A stretch of DNA of 64,000 nucleotides from Cryptomeria japonica. Lineage: Eukaryota; Streptophyta; Pinopsida; Cupressales; Cupressaceae. Under the pieces are notes generated by a model. It was not told where the DNA came from and did no database searches. It saw nothing but the letters and a program-made list of their open reading frames with translations. Within the stretch, counting starts at the first letter, position 1. The number at the start of each line of letters is the position of its first letter. Where the stretch lies: positions 407,928,889-407,992,888 of the forward strand of contig NC_081408.1 of the NCBI RefSeq assembly GCF_030272615.1, written 5' to 3'. Shown piece by piece: positions 43,866 through 55,129 of this stretch. The translations under genes and the position numbers were made by a program.

Positions 43866-45203
43866 CTAATCAATGCCTAACTTCTTGAACTCTATCTCAG
43901 CTACCCATGTAGCCTCTGCATCATCCATGCCATGCCACTTAACTAGGTGCTCCCAATAAGTTTGATGTCTTGTCTTTTTAGCGATCCTTGAACTTACTAT
44001 CTTCTCAGACCTTGGACTTGGTTTTGCTGGCATTTGAAGGTTATTTGCATCATCTGCTATCTCTGTTTGACTATGATCTAAATCTAGAATTGGCCCTTTG
44101 TAAGCCACTAAATCTGCTTCATTGAAAACCGGTGACAATCCTATTTCACTTGGTAGGTCCACCTTGTATACATTTTCTCTATACTTGGTCACAATGACAC
44201 ATGGACCCAATCTTCTCATCTGCAATTTATTAGGTACCCCCTGCTGCAACCTTTCTTTCTTAAGGTGTACCATGACAAGATCTCTTACTTGGAATTTTAG
44301 GTTATTCCGTCTCTCATCAACCTTTTGCTTGATCTTATTTGTGCTCCCCATCAATGCTTGCTTGACTGATTCATGTACCTCTTTCATTGACTGAGCAAAA
44401 TCTTCAACATATCCACTCCTTGTTGTTGCATTTCCTAAGTCCCTTGACTCAAGAATACCCCTTGGGTGAAGACCATAGACCACCTCAAAAGGACTCTTGC
44501 ATGTGGTTCTATTTATAGTGTCATTGTAAGCATATTCAGCTTATGATAACACTTGATCCCATGTCTGGCCATACTCCTTGGTAAGGCACCTCAATAGGTT
44601 TCCTAAGCTCCCATTAACCACTTCGGTATGCCCATCTGTTTGTGGATGGTAGGCTAATCCAAAGGATAAGTTGGTACCAAGTTTTTGACAAAGTGTCTTC
44701 CAAAAATGACTCATGAACTTTGAGTCCCTATCTGAAACAATGCTCATGGGTAAACCATGTATCCTTATCACTTCCTTGAAGAACAAATGAGCTATATGAC
44801 ATGCATCATGAGTGGTCTTGCAAGGTACAAAGTGGGCCATCTTACTAAACGTGTCCACTATGACATAAATGTTGTCAAATCCCTACTTTGTCCTTGGCAA
44901 ACCCACTACAAAGTCCATACCAATGCACTCCCAAGGTCTATTTGGTATGGGAAGAGATTGGTATAAACCGACATTTGAAGATGTGCCCTTGGCCTTTTGA
45001 CAAACAATACAAGTTTCCACATACTTCCTCACACCTTGATTCATCCTAGGCCAATAGTAATACCTTTGGACTAACTCTTGAGTTTTGTTGACTCCAAAAT
45101 GACCACTAAAACTGCCATTATGCTTCTCTTGTATGAGATTTTCTCTTAATGAACCTCTAGGCACAAAAAGTTGCCCTCCTTTAAACAATAACCCATCTTG
45201 CAA
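43866..45203 (-). pseudogene. Chromovirus copy 2 integrase with chromodomain
   Basis: Same layout as copy 1: HNGSFSGHFGVNKTQEL, CIVCQKAKG, MDFVVGLPRTK, then a TAG at 44883-44885 at the same codon as copy 1, then [35 protein letters not shown] and [22 protein letters not shown] follows in the LS*AEYAYND region. A long open frame 43866-44483 covers MVYGLHPRGILESRDL, VRDLVMVHLKKERLQ, LGPCVIVTKYRENVYKVDL and the chromodomain YWEHLVKWHGMDDAEATW. Confidence 0.9.
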
Positions 45204-45248
45204 GGTATAATCAGAAAACTATCTATGGTAATGGTTTTGATAGTCTTT

Positions 45249-46133
45249 TCATACCTTATAAGCTTTGGAGAAGTCTTCATCATTCGAGTATAGGTCTCTA
45301 AAATTGCCAACACTTATGCTTCTTAATTGAATTTCTTGGACTGTCGAGAGTCTCCTGCTCAATGCATCAACAACCCTGTTTAATTGACCTTTTTTGTGCT
45401 TTATTATAAATGTGTAGGCTTGCATATATTCTACCCACTTCATGTGCTTGTGACTAAGCTTGTCTTGTGATTTTAGGAAGCTCAACGCTTGATTGTCTAT
45501 GTAGACTAGAAATTCCTTAGGAAGGAGACAGTGTCTCCACTTCCTCAAAGCCTGCACTAATGCATATAACTCCAAGTCATATGAGGAGTATTTCCTCTTA
45601 ACATCACTTAGCTTCTCACTATGAAAAGCTACTGGTCTTTCTTCTTGACTTAGGACAACACCTACTGCAACATTGCCTGCATCACATTCCGTTATGAAGA
45701 GTTTCTCAAAACTAGGCAACACCAAAACCGGTTGAGTGGCTATCATTTCCTTCAAGGTTTCAAAACCTCTATTTTCTTGTTCATTCCACTGAAACTTTGC
45801 CTTCAGTCCACCTCTAATAGTGTCCAACATATGTGCACATATATCACTGAATTGCCTAATGAATTTCCTGTAATATTGAGTTATACAATGAAAGCTTCTC
45901 ATCTCTATTGATGACTTAGGAGTAGGCCAATTTACTATGGCTTCAACCTTGCTAGGATCCATCTTGATATTTCCATGTGACAACACAAACCCAATGTAAA
46001 TCAACTCCTGCTTTATAAATTCACAATTGTCCAAGTTCATGGTTAGCTTCTCTTCATACAATCTTTGTAGTACAATTTGCAAATGCTTAACATGATCTGC
46101 CTTATCCTTACTGAAAATGAGAATATCATATAA
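45249..46133 (-). pseudogene. Chromovirus copy 2 RT C-terminus and RNase H
   Basis: Frame 45249-46082 starts at MQIVLQRLYEEKLTMNLDN, directly after the destroyed catalytic box: at 46100-46133 the YLDD of copy 1 is replaced by stop-L-Y-D. RNase H follows (FITECDAGNVAVGVVLSQ, YSSYDLELYALVQALRKW, LVYIDNQALSFL, LNRVVDALSRR). This copy keeps about 48 bp near 45213-45260 that copy 1 lacks at about 38918. Confidence 0.88.
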
Positions 46134-47039
46134 CTATACCACCACAAACTTACCTATGAAGTCCTTCATCACCTCATTCATGAGCCTCATGAAGGTGCTT
46201 GGAGAATTTGATAAGCCAAATGGCATTACAAGCCATTCATAAAGGCCCTCTGTTGTCTTGAATGTTGTTTTCCATTCATCACCCTCCTTAATCCTAATTT
46301 GGCGGTATCCACTTTTAAGGTCAATCTTGGTAAAGTATTTGGCTTCCCCTAAGCAATCCATTAGGTCGTCTATTCTAGGAATTGGAAACCTATATCTAAT
46401 GGTGATTCTATTTATAGCCCTAGAGTCAGTGCATAATCTCCAAGTACCACATTTCTTTGGGGCTAAGATAGTAGGTACAACACATGGGCTAATGCTTTTC
46501 CTAATTAGGCCTTGGTCTAAGAGCTTTTGAATTTGTTTAGCAATTTCAACATTTTGTTGGGGAGTCATTTTGTAAGCCGCTTTGTTAGGTAAGGATGCTC
46601 CGGGTATGAAGTCAATTTGATGGCTTATGGCTCTTTTAGGAGGTAAGGTGGCTATTTGTCCATCACTCACTATCCCTTTGAACTGTTTCAATAGGTCTTG
46701 AACCTCCATTGGCAAATTTGGTTTCTCCTTCTTATCTTCCTCTTTAGGTTTCATCACTAATGCAAACCCTATTCCTTCACCTTCCTCTAGTGTCTTCAAG
46801 AACTGTTTTTCACTCACCAAAAGGACATTGGGACATGTTTCTCTCTTTTCACCTTCCTCAAGGATAAATTGTATCTTGAATGTGACTCCATCTGTCTTGA
46901 ATGAATATGCATTCTTGGCTCCATCATGAATAGCTTGTCTATCAAATTGCCATGGTCTTCCTAATAGAAGATGGCATGCATCCATGGGTAGGACATCACA
47001 TAGCACTTTGTCCTTATACCTCCCAATGGTGAAATCCAC
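46134..47039 (-). pseudogene. Chromovirus copy 2 protease C-terminus and RT N-terminus
   Basis: Open frame of 301 codons: MDFTIGRYKDKVLCDVLPMD and ACHLLLGRPWQFDRQAIHDG (protease tail), the linker, then RT from HQIDFIPGASLPNK through TKIDLKSGYRQIRI to MPFGLSNSPSTFMRLMNEV, stopping just before the catalytic box. The equivalent of copy 1's stops at 40565-40600 is open here. Confidence 0.88.
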
Positions 47040-47093
47040 CCATGCTTGATCATTTACTAGGACATGTTGGCCTTTGTTTAACCAAGTGACCCT

Positions 47094-47435
47094 TTATCGG
47101 TTGTTGTGAGGTATCCTTTGTAATTTAAGCTTACTCACTGCCTCTTCTGAATCAATGCTTTTTGTTGACCCTAACTCAATTATCACCTTACAAAATTTGC
47201 CCATAATCTTGCATTTGATTCTAAATAGTGATCTCCTTTGGCTAGGCTCTTCCTTGACAGGTTCTTTGATCAGAGTTCTTCTTACCTCTGATTCTAAAGC
47301 CACTTGTGAGGTCTTACTACTTGAAGATTCTTCTTGAAGGTAGTTTACCCTTCTCTCACCACTCTGTGACGAAGATCTCTCCTCTAGACATCTGTATGTT
47401 GGATGACCAAGTTGATTACAATGGTAACATTTCAT
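47094..47435 (-). pseudogene. Chromovirus copy 2 zinc knuckle and protease start
   Basis: MKCYHCNQLGHPTYRCLE is an intact C-x2-C-x4-H-x4-C knuckle. About 80 codons on, CKVIIELGSTKSIDSEEA is the protease active site, again with Glu for Asp (I-E-L-G). Confidence 0.82.
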
Positions 47436-47543
47436 TGTTGCAAAATATGAGGAACCTCTACCTTGTCCACTATTTCTTCCTCTGAAACCATTGCTAGTCC
47501 CTCTTCTTCTATTAAATCCTCCTTTACTAGTGCCAACTTCTTG

Positions 47544-48497
47544 TTACTCGGTGAGTTTAGACTCACCTTGTGTTCTTTGCTCTGAATTTCTTCCTCCAAA
47601 GCCTGCCCTATGGACTCTATTTTCTTTTCCTCTACCTCTGCCCCTGCTACTACTTGAATCATGTTTCCTTTTCAGTTTTTCTTCCACTTTAAGGGCAAGT
47701 TGATAGGTTTGATGTACTTTCTTTGGGCTCAATAGACCGATTTCTTCTTGGATATTCCATCTTAGTCCATTTAGATATCTAGCTACTTTGAGGCTTTCTT
47801 CTTCCACAACATGAGACCTAAGACTAAGTTTGTGAAACTCCTCCGTATAACCACTTACATCAAGGTCTTTTTGTCTTAGGTTTTGTCTTTTCCTATGGAT
47901 CTGCACCTCATAGTCATCAGGGAGATAAGGTTCTTTGATTTTGACTAACATCCCCTTCCAAGAAGAGATGGGGATTTTACCCACTTTCTTCCTCTCATCC
48001 TGCACAAATTTCCACCATGTGAGAGCGACTCCCCTCATCCTTGACTTGGCCACTTTGACTCTTTGAGCTTCAGTTATGCCTTCACATTCAAAATGGTTCT
48101 CCATGCCCTCTACCCATTCAAGAACCACTTTTACTTCCATCTTACCAATGAACAATGGCAATCCTTCTAGTGATTTACCACTCAAGGCTTTCAATGCCTT
48201 TAGGAAAGGTTCCTGTTCCAAAATACGATTAGGTTCAGTCACTCTATCTATTTCTGACACCTCTTTACCCTTCCCTTTTGCTCCTTCAACCTTTACCAAC
48301 ACTTCACCTGCCTTGGTTTCAATTACACCAAGCTTACCTTCCAATTCTACCAATTTTTCCTTTAGGAGCCTATTCTCTTCCTCCTGATCATCCACTTTAT
48401 TTGCCAACTCTGCATTGGTAACCATGGTGTTGTCTCCTATAGATTCCACTAAGGACATCAACCCTCCTAGCCCAAATCTTATAGGCTTTGATACCAA
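47544..48497 (-). pseudogene. Chromovirus copy 2 gag
   Basis: Open over 317 codons from MVSKPIRFGLGGLM: a coiled-coil-like KKVDDQEEENRLLKE-type stretch (here NKVDD), LEGLPLFIGKMEVKVVLEWV, the gag core (TWWKFVQDERKKVGKIPISS, YTEEFHKLSLRSHVVEEESL) and the Arg/Gly-rich tail. A TAA at 47544 separates it from the knuckle. It is fuller than the copy 1 gag. Confidence 0.88.
48484..48496 (-). promoter_or_regulatory. Chromovirus copy 2 primer-binding site
   Basis: Minus-strand TGGTATCAAAGCC, three bases inside LTR 3, the same sequence and one-base change as in copy 1. Confidence 0.8.
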
Positions 48498-48499
48498 TT

Positions 48500-50133
48500 T
48501 GATAGGGTTAACCTAGTTTGCTCACACTTCACCTAGTTGGTGTGCTCAATTCCACCATCCTCACCAGGTCTAGCTATGCTTCAAGACCTCCAAGTCCTTC
48601 TCAATCTCTTCTATGACTCTCTCTCTTCCAATCTCAAGGTGTTTGCAACAAGTGTTTTGACTAGAAAATCTATCAATTCAATATGTTTCTCATATACTCA
48701 ATCTTGCAACCTTGACAACAAATTGTCAACTTCTCACTTTTCACCCCATACTGTTATGAGACATTATGGAGGTGTGGAGGTGATATTTACCATGAAATGA
48801 GGTCAACCAGGTCCATTTGAGATTTTTCAATCTTCAATTCCCTTACCGATCTCATAAAATTACTTAGAAATAGGGCTACAAGGATGAGCCCCAATTAGGC
48901 CTCCTAAATCCGGTTTTTTAGGGATTTTTGGTCTTACGGTCCAAATGACTCTGCAAAGAGTTTTATTTTTCTTCAATCACTCATTGAACCCCAAGAGATA
49001 TAGTTAGTTTTATACCCCCAAGTGTCCATACAATTCCCTAACCCAAAAATGAGGTTTTGCTAGGGTTTCAATGGCTTCTAGGACTATGACTGTCCAACTT
49101 TATGAAAAGGGCATCAAATAGACTTGTCAAGGGTCCTCCTTACAACTAAAACTTTGTATGGACCTCATGAACAATTCCAAATTATTAGGCTAAGGTTTTT
49201 ATTTCACCCCTGCATTCTTTTGTCATTTCTCCACCTTGTCTTCCTAGCCGGGTTGCAACAGGACTCGCCCAGAACAAGGTGGCAACAATGGTAAACTTCA
49301 CTTCCAGAACTCCTCCCTACATATTTACAATGTAAATAGGGTTTCCTTCCATTTCCCAATAGGCCATGATGTAGCACGAAGGGATTTTATGGGGCAACCA
49401 TTTTTCACTGTTAAGTTATTTACAAGCCAAAACTGGTTGTTTGAAAACAAAACAGTAAATGAAGTTATAACATGTATTTACAAAGCATGAAATGGATTAA
49501 ATGGAACTATAACACACCAAAGAACAAATATCCAAGGTTGGATCAATGGATTCAATCCATTTTTATTCATTTTTTATGCAAAATAATAAAAAAACAGTGA
49601 TAACAGTCCGAAAATGAGTGGTTTTAGATTGTCATTCACAAAAATCAATGCTTCCAACCTCGGTATCCATGCAAGAGAAGGTTTAAATAGTCTTCCCCAT
49701 GTGTGGAGGCATATTAGGTGAATTTTTTAACCCTAACTCCACCGCTAAGCTCTTTTAGGACCAAAGTTGTCATGACAACTTTTACATTTTTCCACATTTT
49801 GCCTTTCCCACTTAAGCAACCTATTAAAAGTCATTATTCATGTCTTTTTCAACATTCCTAATACTATTCTAAACCTCTCTAATTCTCTCAACAAGTTATG
49901 CCTCTTTTGACCATCAAGAAGGTAATTTAACTACTCAACCTAACACCTACTCACAAAGTGCAAACCTAGAAAGAAAACTAACTCAACTAGGCCTACACTT
50001 GACTCAAACCAAATATTACACACATGCTTTGGACCCCCCTGGAGTCCTTATTATAAATCTGACTTGGTTAAGGTCAGTACAAGCCAAATTTGAAGAAGGA
50101 CTATTAGCCTATGTCCTAGGTGCTCCTGCACCA
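48500..50133 (-). repeat. Chromovirus LTR 3 (5' LTR of the array)
   Basis: TGATAGGGTTAACC...CTCCTGCACCA, followed directly by TGGTC. The element transcript would start here. Confidence 0.92.
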
Positions 50134-50138
50134 TGGTC
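50134..50138. repeat. Right target-site duplication TGGTC
   Basis: Five bases after the third LTR, identical to 35885-35889. This is the length expected for a gypsy integrase. Confidence 0.85.
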
Positions 50139-50446
50139 TCCCCTCTACCCCGTGGGCCTCTTTTTAGGAAGCAAAGTATGTTGTGGGCCAATGGGAAGAT
50201 GTTTGTGGCTCTATCTCATTTTTTCCCTTGCATCCCTTGTGTTATTATCCTATTAATTAAAATGATGTTGGAGGAGTGCAAGAATGCTTAATTTTGTTCA
50301 TAATGAGGTTGCCTTTTTTATCTTGCAAGGAGGTCAGAATGACTAAGTAAACCATGTGGGGTAGCAGGGCCGTGTTTGGTGTCATTCAAATAAGGCTTCC
50401 CTTGCCCCCCGCATGGTTATCTGTGTCATGCTCTGTGAAGTGTACC
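50139..50446. other. No gene seen
   Basis: About 300 bp between the chromovirus array and the Gypsy2 LTR. No recognised feature. Confidence 0.45.
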
Positions 50447-51453
50447 TGTATCTGCAACCACAATGCACTCAATAAATCATTATAAGCAATGGTTAGTAAA
50501 TTGAAACAATGAAAGACAAAACCATAGCTAATCAACTTATTGCCTCCTAGTAAATGTGAGTATGAAAAATGCTCTCAGATCTGATTATGCATACTCCAAT
50601 GACTTGACTACACTTAGATGGAGGATTTGAATGAAGAAAATGCATGATCTAGCAAGAATAGCATGATTAAGCTACATGAATGATTGATCTAGCATGATTA
50701 AGCTAAGATTTAAGCTAAAATTGAGCATGATAACATTGCTAAAACTTATAAACTATAAGCTAGATGCCTATAATAACAATGCATAAGATGAGAATGAGAT
50801 GGGATCAAAATGATATGCAAGAATGATATGAAATTGGGACCCTTTGAGCTCCAAAATGAGGTCTACTTATAGGATTTTCCAAGGCTAGGGGTGATGTGGC
50901 AAGAATCAACGGTCAAGATTGATCTGAAGATATCAATGGTTAAATTGGAAGAGGATGGCAAAGGGGGTTGGATTAAAGGGAACATTTGTCATCTCTATGG
51001 TGACAAGTGTCAAGAGGCTTCTAGAAGGGATTAGATGAAAGGGAACACTTAGTGACAAGTGTCACAAGGTTCTAGAAGATGTTGGATGAAAGGGGACATG
51101 GTGGTAGGTAGAATGGGTTAGGTTTAGGAGTGGTAGAAGTTAGGAGAATTTGAATTTAGAAATTCAAATAATATGAAAAGGATAATTAATCTCAACAACT
51201 CATAATTGATTTATTTTAATTAATTAGGGGATTTAGAAGAAATGAATTTTTGGTGGGGGGAATTAATTAATTTGAATTAATTAATCAAAGGGGTGAAATG
51301 AACCTATTAAATAAATCCTTAGATTTATTAATAAGTAGATGAATGAGAGATTTAATCAAATTGCTTAGTGAATTTAATTAAATTGGGAAGGAGGATTAAT
51401 TAAATAATTGCTTATTTAATTAATTATCTTCAAACCATTTTTAGGTGTATACA
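50447..51453 (-). repeat. Gypsy2 3' LTR (about 1.0 kb)
   Basis: The inner end is clear: element-sense TGTATACACC at 51453, next to a purine tract. The outer end at 50447 (TGTATCTGC) is inferred from similarity to the Gypsy1 LTR end (TGTATGCGC) and from length (978 bp in the sister LTR at 58230). U3 is rich in taattaaat runs. Confidence 0.65.
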
Positions 51454-51472
51454 TTTTGCCCCTCTTTGGAGC
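51454..51472 (-). promoter_or_regulatory. Gypsy2 polypurine tract
   Basis: Element-sense CCAAAGAGGGGCAAAA directly before the 3' LTR start. Confidence 0.8.
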
Positions 51473-51746
51473 GAGGTGTGATGACGCGTTGATTCAAAGA
51501 ATAATCTCATTTTGATGTTGATATCGATTTGATAGGATGCCCCAACTCTTGATTACTAAATTATGGTATGATGATGCCCCCTCGGGAGATCAATTGAGAT
51601 AATTGATCTTTGGAGTTTTTACGAGATTGATATCCCAATAGATTTGATTTGATTTTTGCAACCGTGTTTGATGAAAGTGCGAGTTCTTCGATCATCTTGA
51701 TTGCTTAGATTGATAAGATTGAAAAATCTTGATTGATTAGATTCAG

Positions 51747-51934
51747 TCTGGTTTCAGGAAGGATTCATCCTATATAAGACAACAATGATCAAAGCATCTG
51801 GTTCCAGGAAGGATTCATCCTATATAAGACATGATCAGAGCATTTGGTTTCAGGAAGGATACATCCTGTATAAGACATGAATCAGAACCAAATCATCTGG
51901 TTTCAGGAAGGATATATCCTGTATAAGACATGAT
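51747..51934 (-). repeat. 46-bp-type tandem array, about 4 units, Gypsy2 3' UTR
   Basis: Four units of 46-53 bp begin at 51747, 51797, 51843 and 51896 (plus-strand TCTGGTTTCAGGAAGGAT, then ATCCT.TATAAGACATGAT). They are the reverse complement of the units at 62543-62979. In both elements the repeat is therefore in the same element-sense orientation. It lies about 290 bp upstream of the PPT. Confidence 0.92.
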
Positions 51935-53350
51935 AGAATTGATTAGGTTTGATTGAGTGATTTGATTTGATAAGGTGGATAGATAAAGAACTGACATTTT
52001 GTTGATATCAAGTTGCTGAAATATTTGGATATGCTGATTGTTGATTCTGTTGAGAGAGATATGCATAAGATTTTTGCTGGGTCGATAATATCATGAGAGA
52101 AATATGAGTCATCCTTCTAATTATGTATACACTTGTGATGATGCTTTGATGATTCCTGCGATAGATTTAACCTTGGATAAAAGGAGCCTTTAGGATCCCA
52201 TGCAAGAATGAAATGCAAGCTAAAATGCAAATGAATGCAAACTATGACCGGACCAGTCACTGCATTATTTTGCATTTTTGTCATCATTGAGCTTTTGAAA
52301 TGTGGGAAGTGAGTGCAAACATCGATGGTATAATTAAACCATGATGACTGGAGCACTTCTTTCTTGGATTTTGATATAGCAAGTTAACACAAGCATCGAG
52401 GTATAATAAACATGAGATGACCTGAGTGTTGTTTGCGTAAAACAGGCAATATTAATCATTTCAATACGCAAATCGGAAATGTCTTCAATGATATTCTGAT
52501 GATCATGTCCCGAGACAAATTTACACATATTAATGATTAATTTTCAGACAGCGGACAAGAAAAATATCATGTTTCTTCCTTGTTCCTCTAGTCAATGACA
52601 TCCTGGAGGCACTCATAAATCATGATAGCGAAAAGCAATATAGAAAAATTGAACAATCATGTTACAATCATTATCCAAAAAGATATTATACATTGAAAAG
52701 TGTGTGATGTGCTTAGATTGATTTTGTGATATCTTGATAGTTGATAGTTTGATCTTGTGTTCAACGTTGGATGTGTCTCAGTTTTCGCTTGATAAGAGTT
52801 GTCTAACTGTTTGTTCTACTTGTTTGATTAAGCTCAAAATTGATCAAGAGTTTTTCCCCTAGCTAGGTGTAGGATTTTGCCCCAAGCTTAGAAACAGAGT
52901 TGTTATGATATATCCAATGATCCAAACCATGGCGAGAAGCCACCTGGGATGTCTGCATATGTCCAAAGGCTTTATGATGGTTAGCGCTAATGGAAAATAC
53001 ATGAATGCAAGCAGAAAAATGCATGAACTAATAGATGGAAGAGCTAGCTGACAGATAGCACCTGTTTACCAGGTTTTCACCATCTGTTTTTATTGCACTT
53101 TTTCTGATATTTGATTTTTTATTTATTTTTTCTTCTTTTTCACTTTTTAGGATTTTTCTGATTTTTTACTGTTTTTTATTTTTTCTGCTTTTTCACTATT
53201 TTTGATTTTTTTTCATTGTTTTTTATTTTTTCTGCTTTTTCACTGTTTTTGATTTTTCTGATTTTTCACTGTTTTTGATTTTTTGTGATTTTTCAGACAT
53301 AAAATTTCTTTAGGTGCATGCTATTGATGGGTTCTTCGAGCTGATCTCCA
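51935..53350 (-). other. Gypsy2 3' untranslated region
   Basis: No supported ORF. From about 53090 to 53300 the plus strand is a T-rich degenerate repeat built on ttttcactgtttttgatttt-like units (A-rich in element sense). A shorter version is at 405-485 in Gypsy1. Confidence 0.65.
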
Positions 53351-53364
53351 TCCTGTGTTTATAC

Positions 53365-54655
53365 CTAATATGCTCCTGATCCAAATATTGTTGTGCCCAC
53401 AAACGGACCTAACCAGTTTGGTTCAAATTTTCCTTTCTTTTCTTGATCTGCCTGGTTGCATGGATTTTCCTTTAGCACTAGTTCTCCCACTTGAAAGATT
53501 CTTGGTTTAACCTTATGATTATAGCTCCTGCACATTCTTTGTTGATATACCTTTAGATGATCAAAGGCATTTTGTCTTCTTTTCGAGATCAATTCTAACT
53601 CTTGCAGTCTAGATACTCGTTGTTCTTCATCTGGGATGAGACCTTTTAGTGATACACATAGAGAAGGTATCTCTACTTCGATTGGTAATATGGCTTCTGA
53701 TCCATATACAAGAGAGAAAGGTGTGGCACCTGTCAGTGTGCGGATACTGGTGCGGTAGGCCCATAGAGCAGGGTTCAATTGAATGTGCCAATCTTTCCCA
53801 GCATCATTCACTGTCTTTTTGAGGATTTTCAGAATAGTTTTGTTAGATGCTTCTGCCTGCCCATTTCCCTGTGGATAATATGGTGTGGAGAATCTATGCT
53901 GGACTTTGAACTTCTCACATAGCTCTTGTACATCTTGATTCTTGAATGGTCGTCCATTATCAGTGACAATGGTCATTGGTATTCCATAGCGACATATGAT
54001 ATAGTTCAAGATAAATGCAACAATTTATTTTCTTGTGATGTTTATGAGAGGTACCGCTTCAATCCATTTTGTAAAATATTTTGTAGCTACCAGGAATGAA
54101 TTTGTGTCCATTGGATGAGGAAGGATTTATCTTTCCTACTAGATCAAGTCCCCATTGACAAAAAGGCCAAGATGTTGCTAAAGCATGTAGTTCTTGTGCT
54201 GGTGCATGGATCAAGTTCCCATGGATTTGACATTGTTTGCATGTTCTTGCTATCTTAAAAGAATCTTGTTCCATAGTCGGCCAATAATAGCCCAAGCATA
54301 TGAGTTTTTTCGAAAGGGTAAGACCACTTGAATGAGTGCCACAAATGTCGTTATGGACTTCGTGTAAGACCTTCTCAGATTCTTCTTGTTCGAGACATCT
54401 TAAGAAAGTACCGTCCAGACCTCGTTTATACAGGGTATCCGCGATGAGAGTATAATGGGAAGATTGGCGAATAAAGTTTCTCTTTTGGTTCTTTGATAAG
54501 TCAGGAGGTAAGATGTTGTCTTTCAAGTATGTGTAAGTTTGGCCATAGCTGGAGGAATCGTGTCCAATAAGTTGACAGATGGTTTGGGAATCAGGACAAT
54601 TAAAGGCGGGATGAAACAACTCTTCAACCAGGAATTCATAACGTTGTTGATTTTC
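53365..54655 (-). pseudogene. Gypsy2 integrase
   Basis: Zinc part GTHSSGLTLSKKLICLGYYW and CKQCQIHG (intact His/Cys set, unlike Gypsy1), then WPFCQWGLDLVGKINPSSSNGHKF. A frameshift at about 54060-54090 and a stop near 54010 follow, then NYIICRYGIPMTIVTDNGRP (second Asp), FSTPYYPQGNGQAEASNKTI (Glu), WAYRTSIRTLTGATPFSLVYG, and the C-terminus RIFQVGELVLKENP and GKFEPNWLGPFV. The 214-codon C-terminal frame 53365-54009 is well preserved. Confidence 0.9.
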
Positions 54656-55045
54656 CTGTGTCTGCAATAGAGAAGCAAGTGTAGCCATGGCGTCTGCTTC
54701 TTTGTTGTCATTTCTTGGAATCTGTTCAAAAGTTATTTCTACAAAGTACTTCTTGAAATCATCAACTATCTTTTTGTAAGGCATGAGTTTGTCATCTTTT
54801 GTTTGATAGTCATCATTGATTTAATTAATGACAGGTTGAGAGTCTCCAAAGACTTGAAGTTGTTTAATGTTCCATTCTACAACCATTTTGATACCTGTTA
54901 CCAATGCTTCATACTCTACTATATTGTTTGTACACGGAAAGCTTAATTTGTATGCTTTCGGGATTGTATGCCCTTGTGGTGTGATGAAAAGAATTCCTGC
55001 TCCTGATCCATGTTGTGTATATGAACCATCAAAGTATAGTTTTCA
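54656..55045 (-). pseudogene. Gypsy2 second (archaeal-type) RNase H
   Basis: YFDGSYTQHGSGAGILF (55021-55040), NNIVEYEALVTGIK, VFGDSQPVIN, then a TAA at 54821-54823, then INDDYQ and, in the open frame 54059-54784, DNKEADAMATLASLL. The D-E-D-D residues are present. The stop falls at the same codon as the TAG of Gypsy1. Confidence 0.88.
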
Positions 55046-55129
55046 TGCTTTTGTTGTACCTGCTAAGATATCAGCATTAGGAAATTCAATCTGTAGAGGA
55101 TTATTATCTTGAAGTGGTGTCTCTGCTAT

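Larger units (their letters stand above)
35885..50138 (-). mobile_element. Tandem chromovirus array: LTR-int-LTR-int-LTR
   Basis: Three LTRs, 35890-37525 (1636 bp), 42184-43818 (1635 bp) and 48500-50133 (1634 bp), alternate with two internal domains, 37526-42183 and 43819-48499. The whole block is flanked by TGGTC at 35885-35889 and 50134-50138; no such repeat flanks the central LTR. Each internal domain has an initiator-tRNA PBS and a polypurine tract. The order gag-PR-RT-RH-IN-chromodomain identifies a Ty3/gypsy chromovirus. The structure fits unequal recombination between LTRs of one inserted element. Confidence 0.93.
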
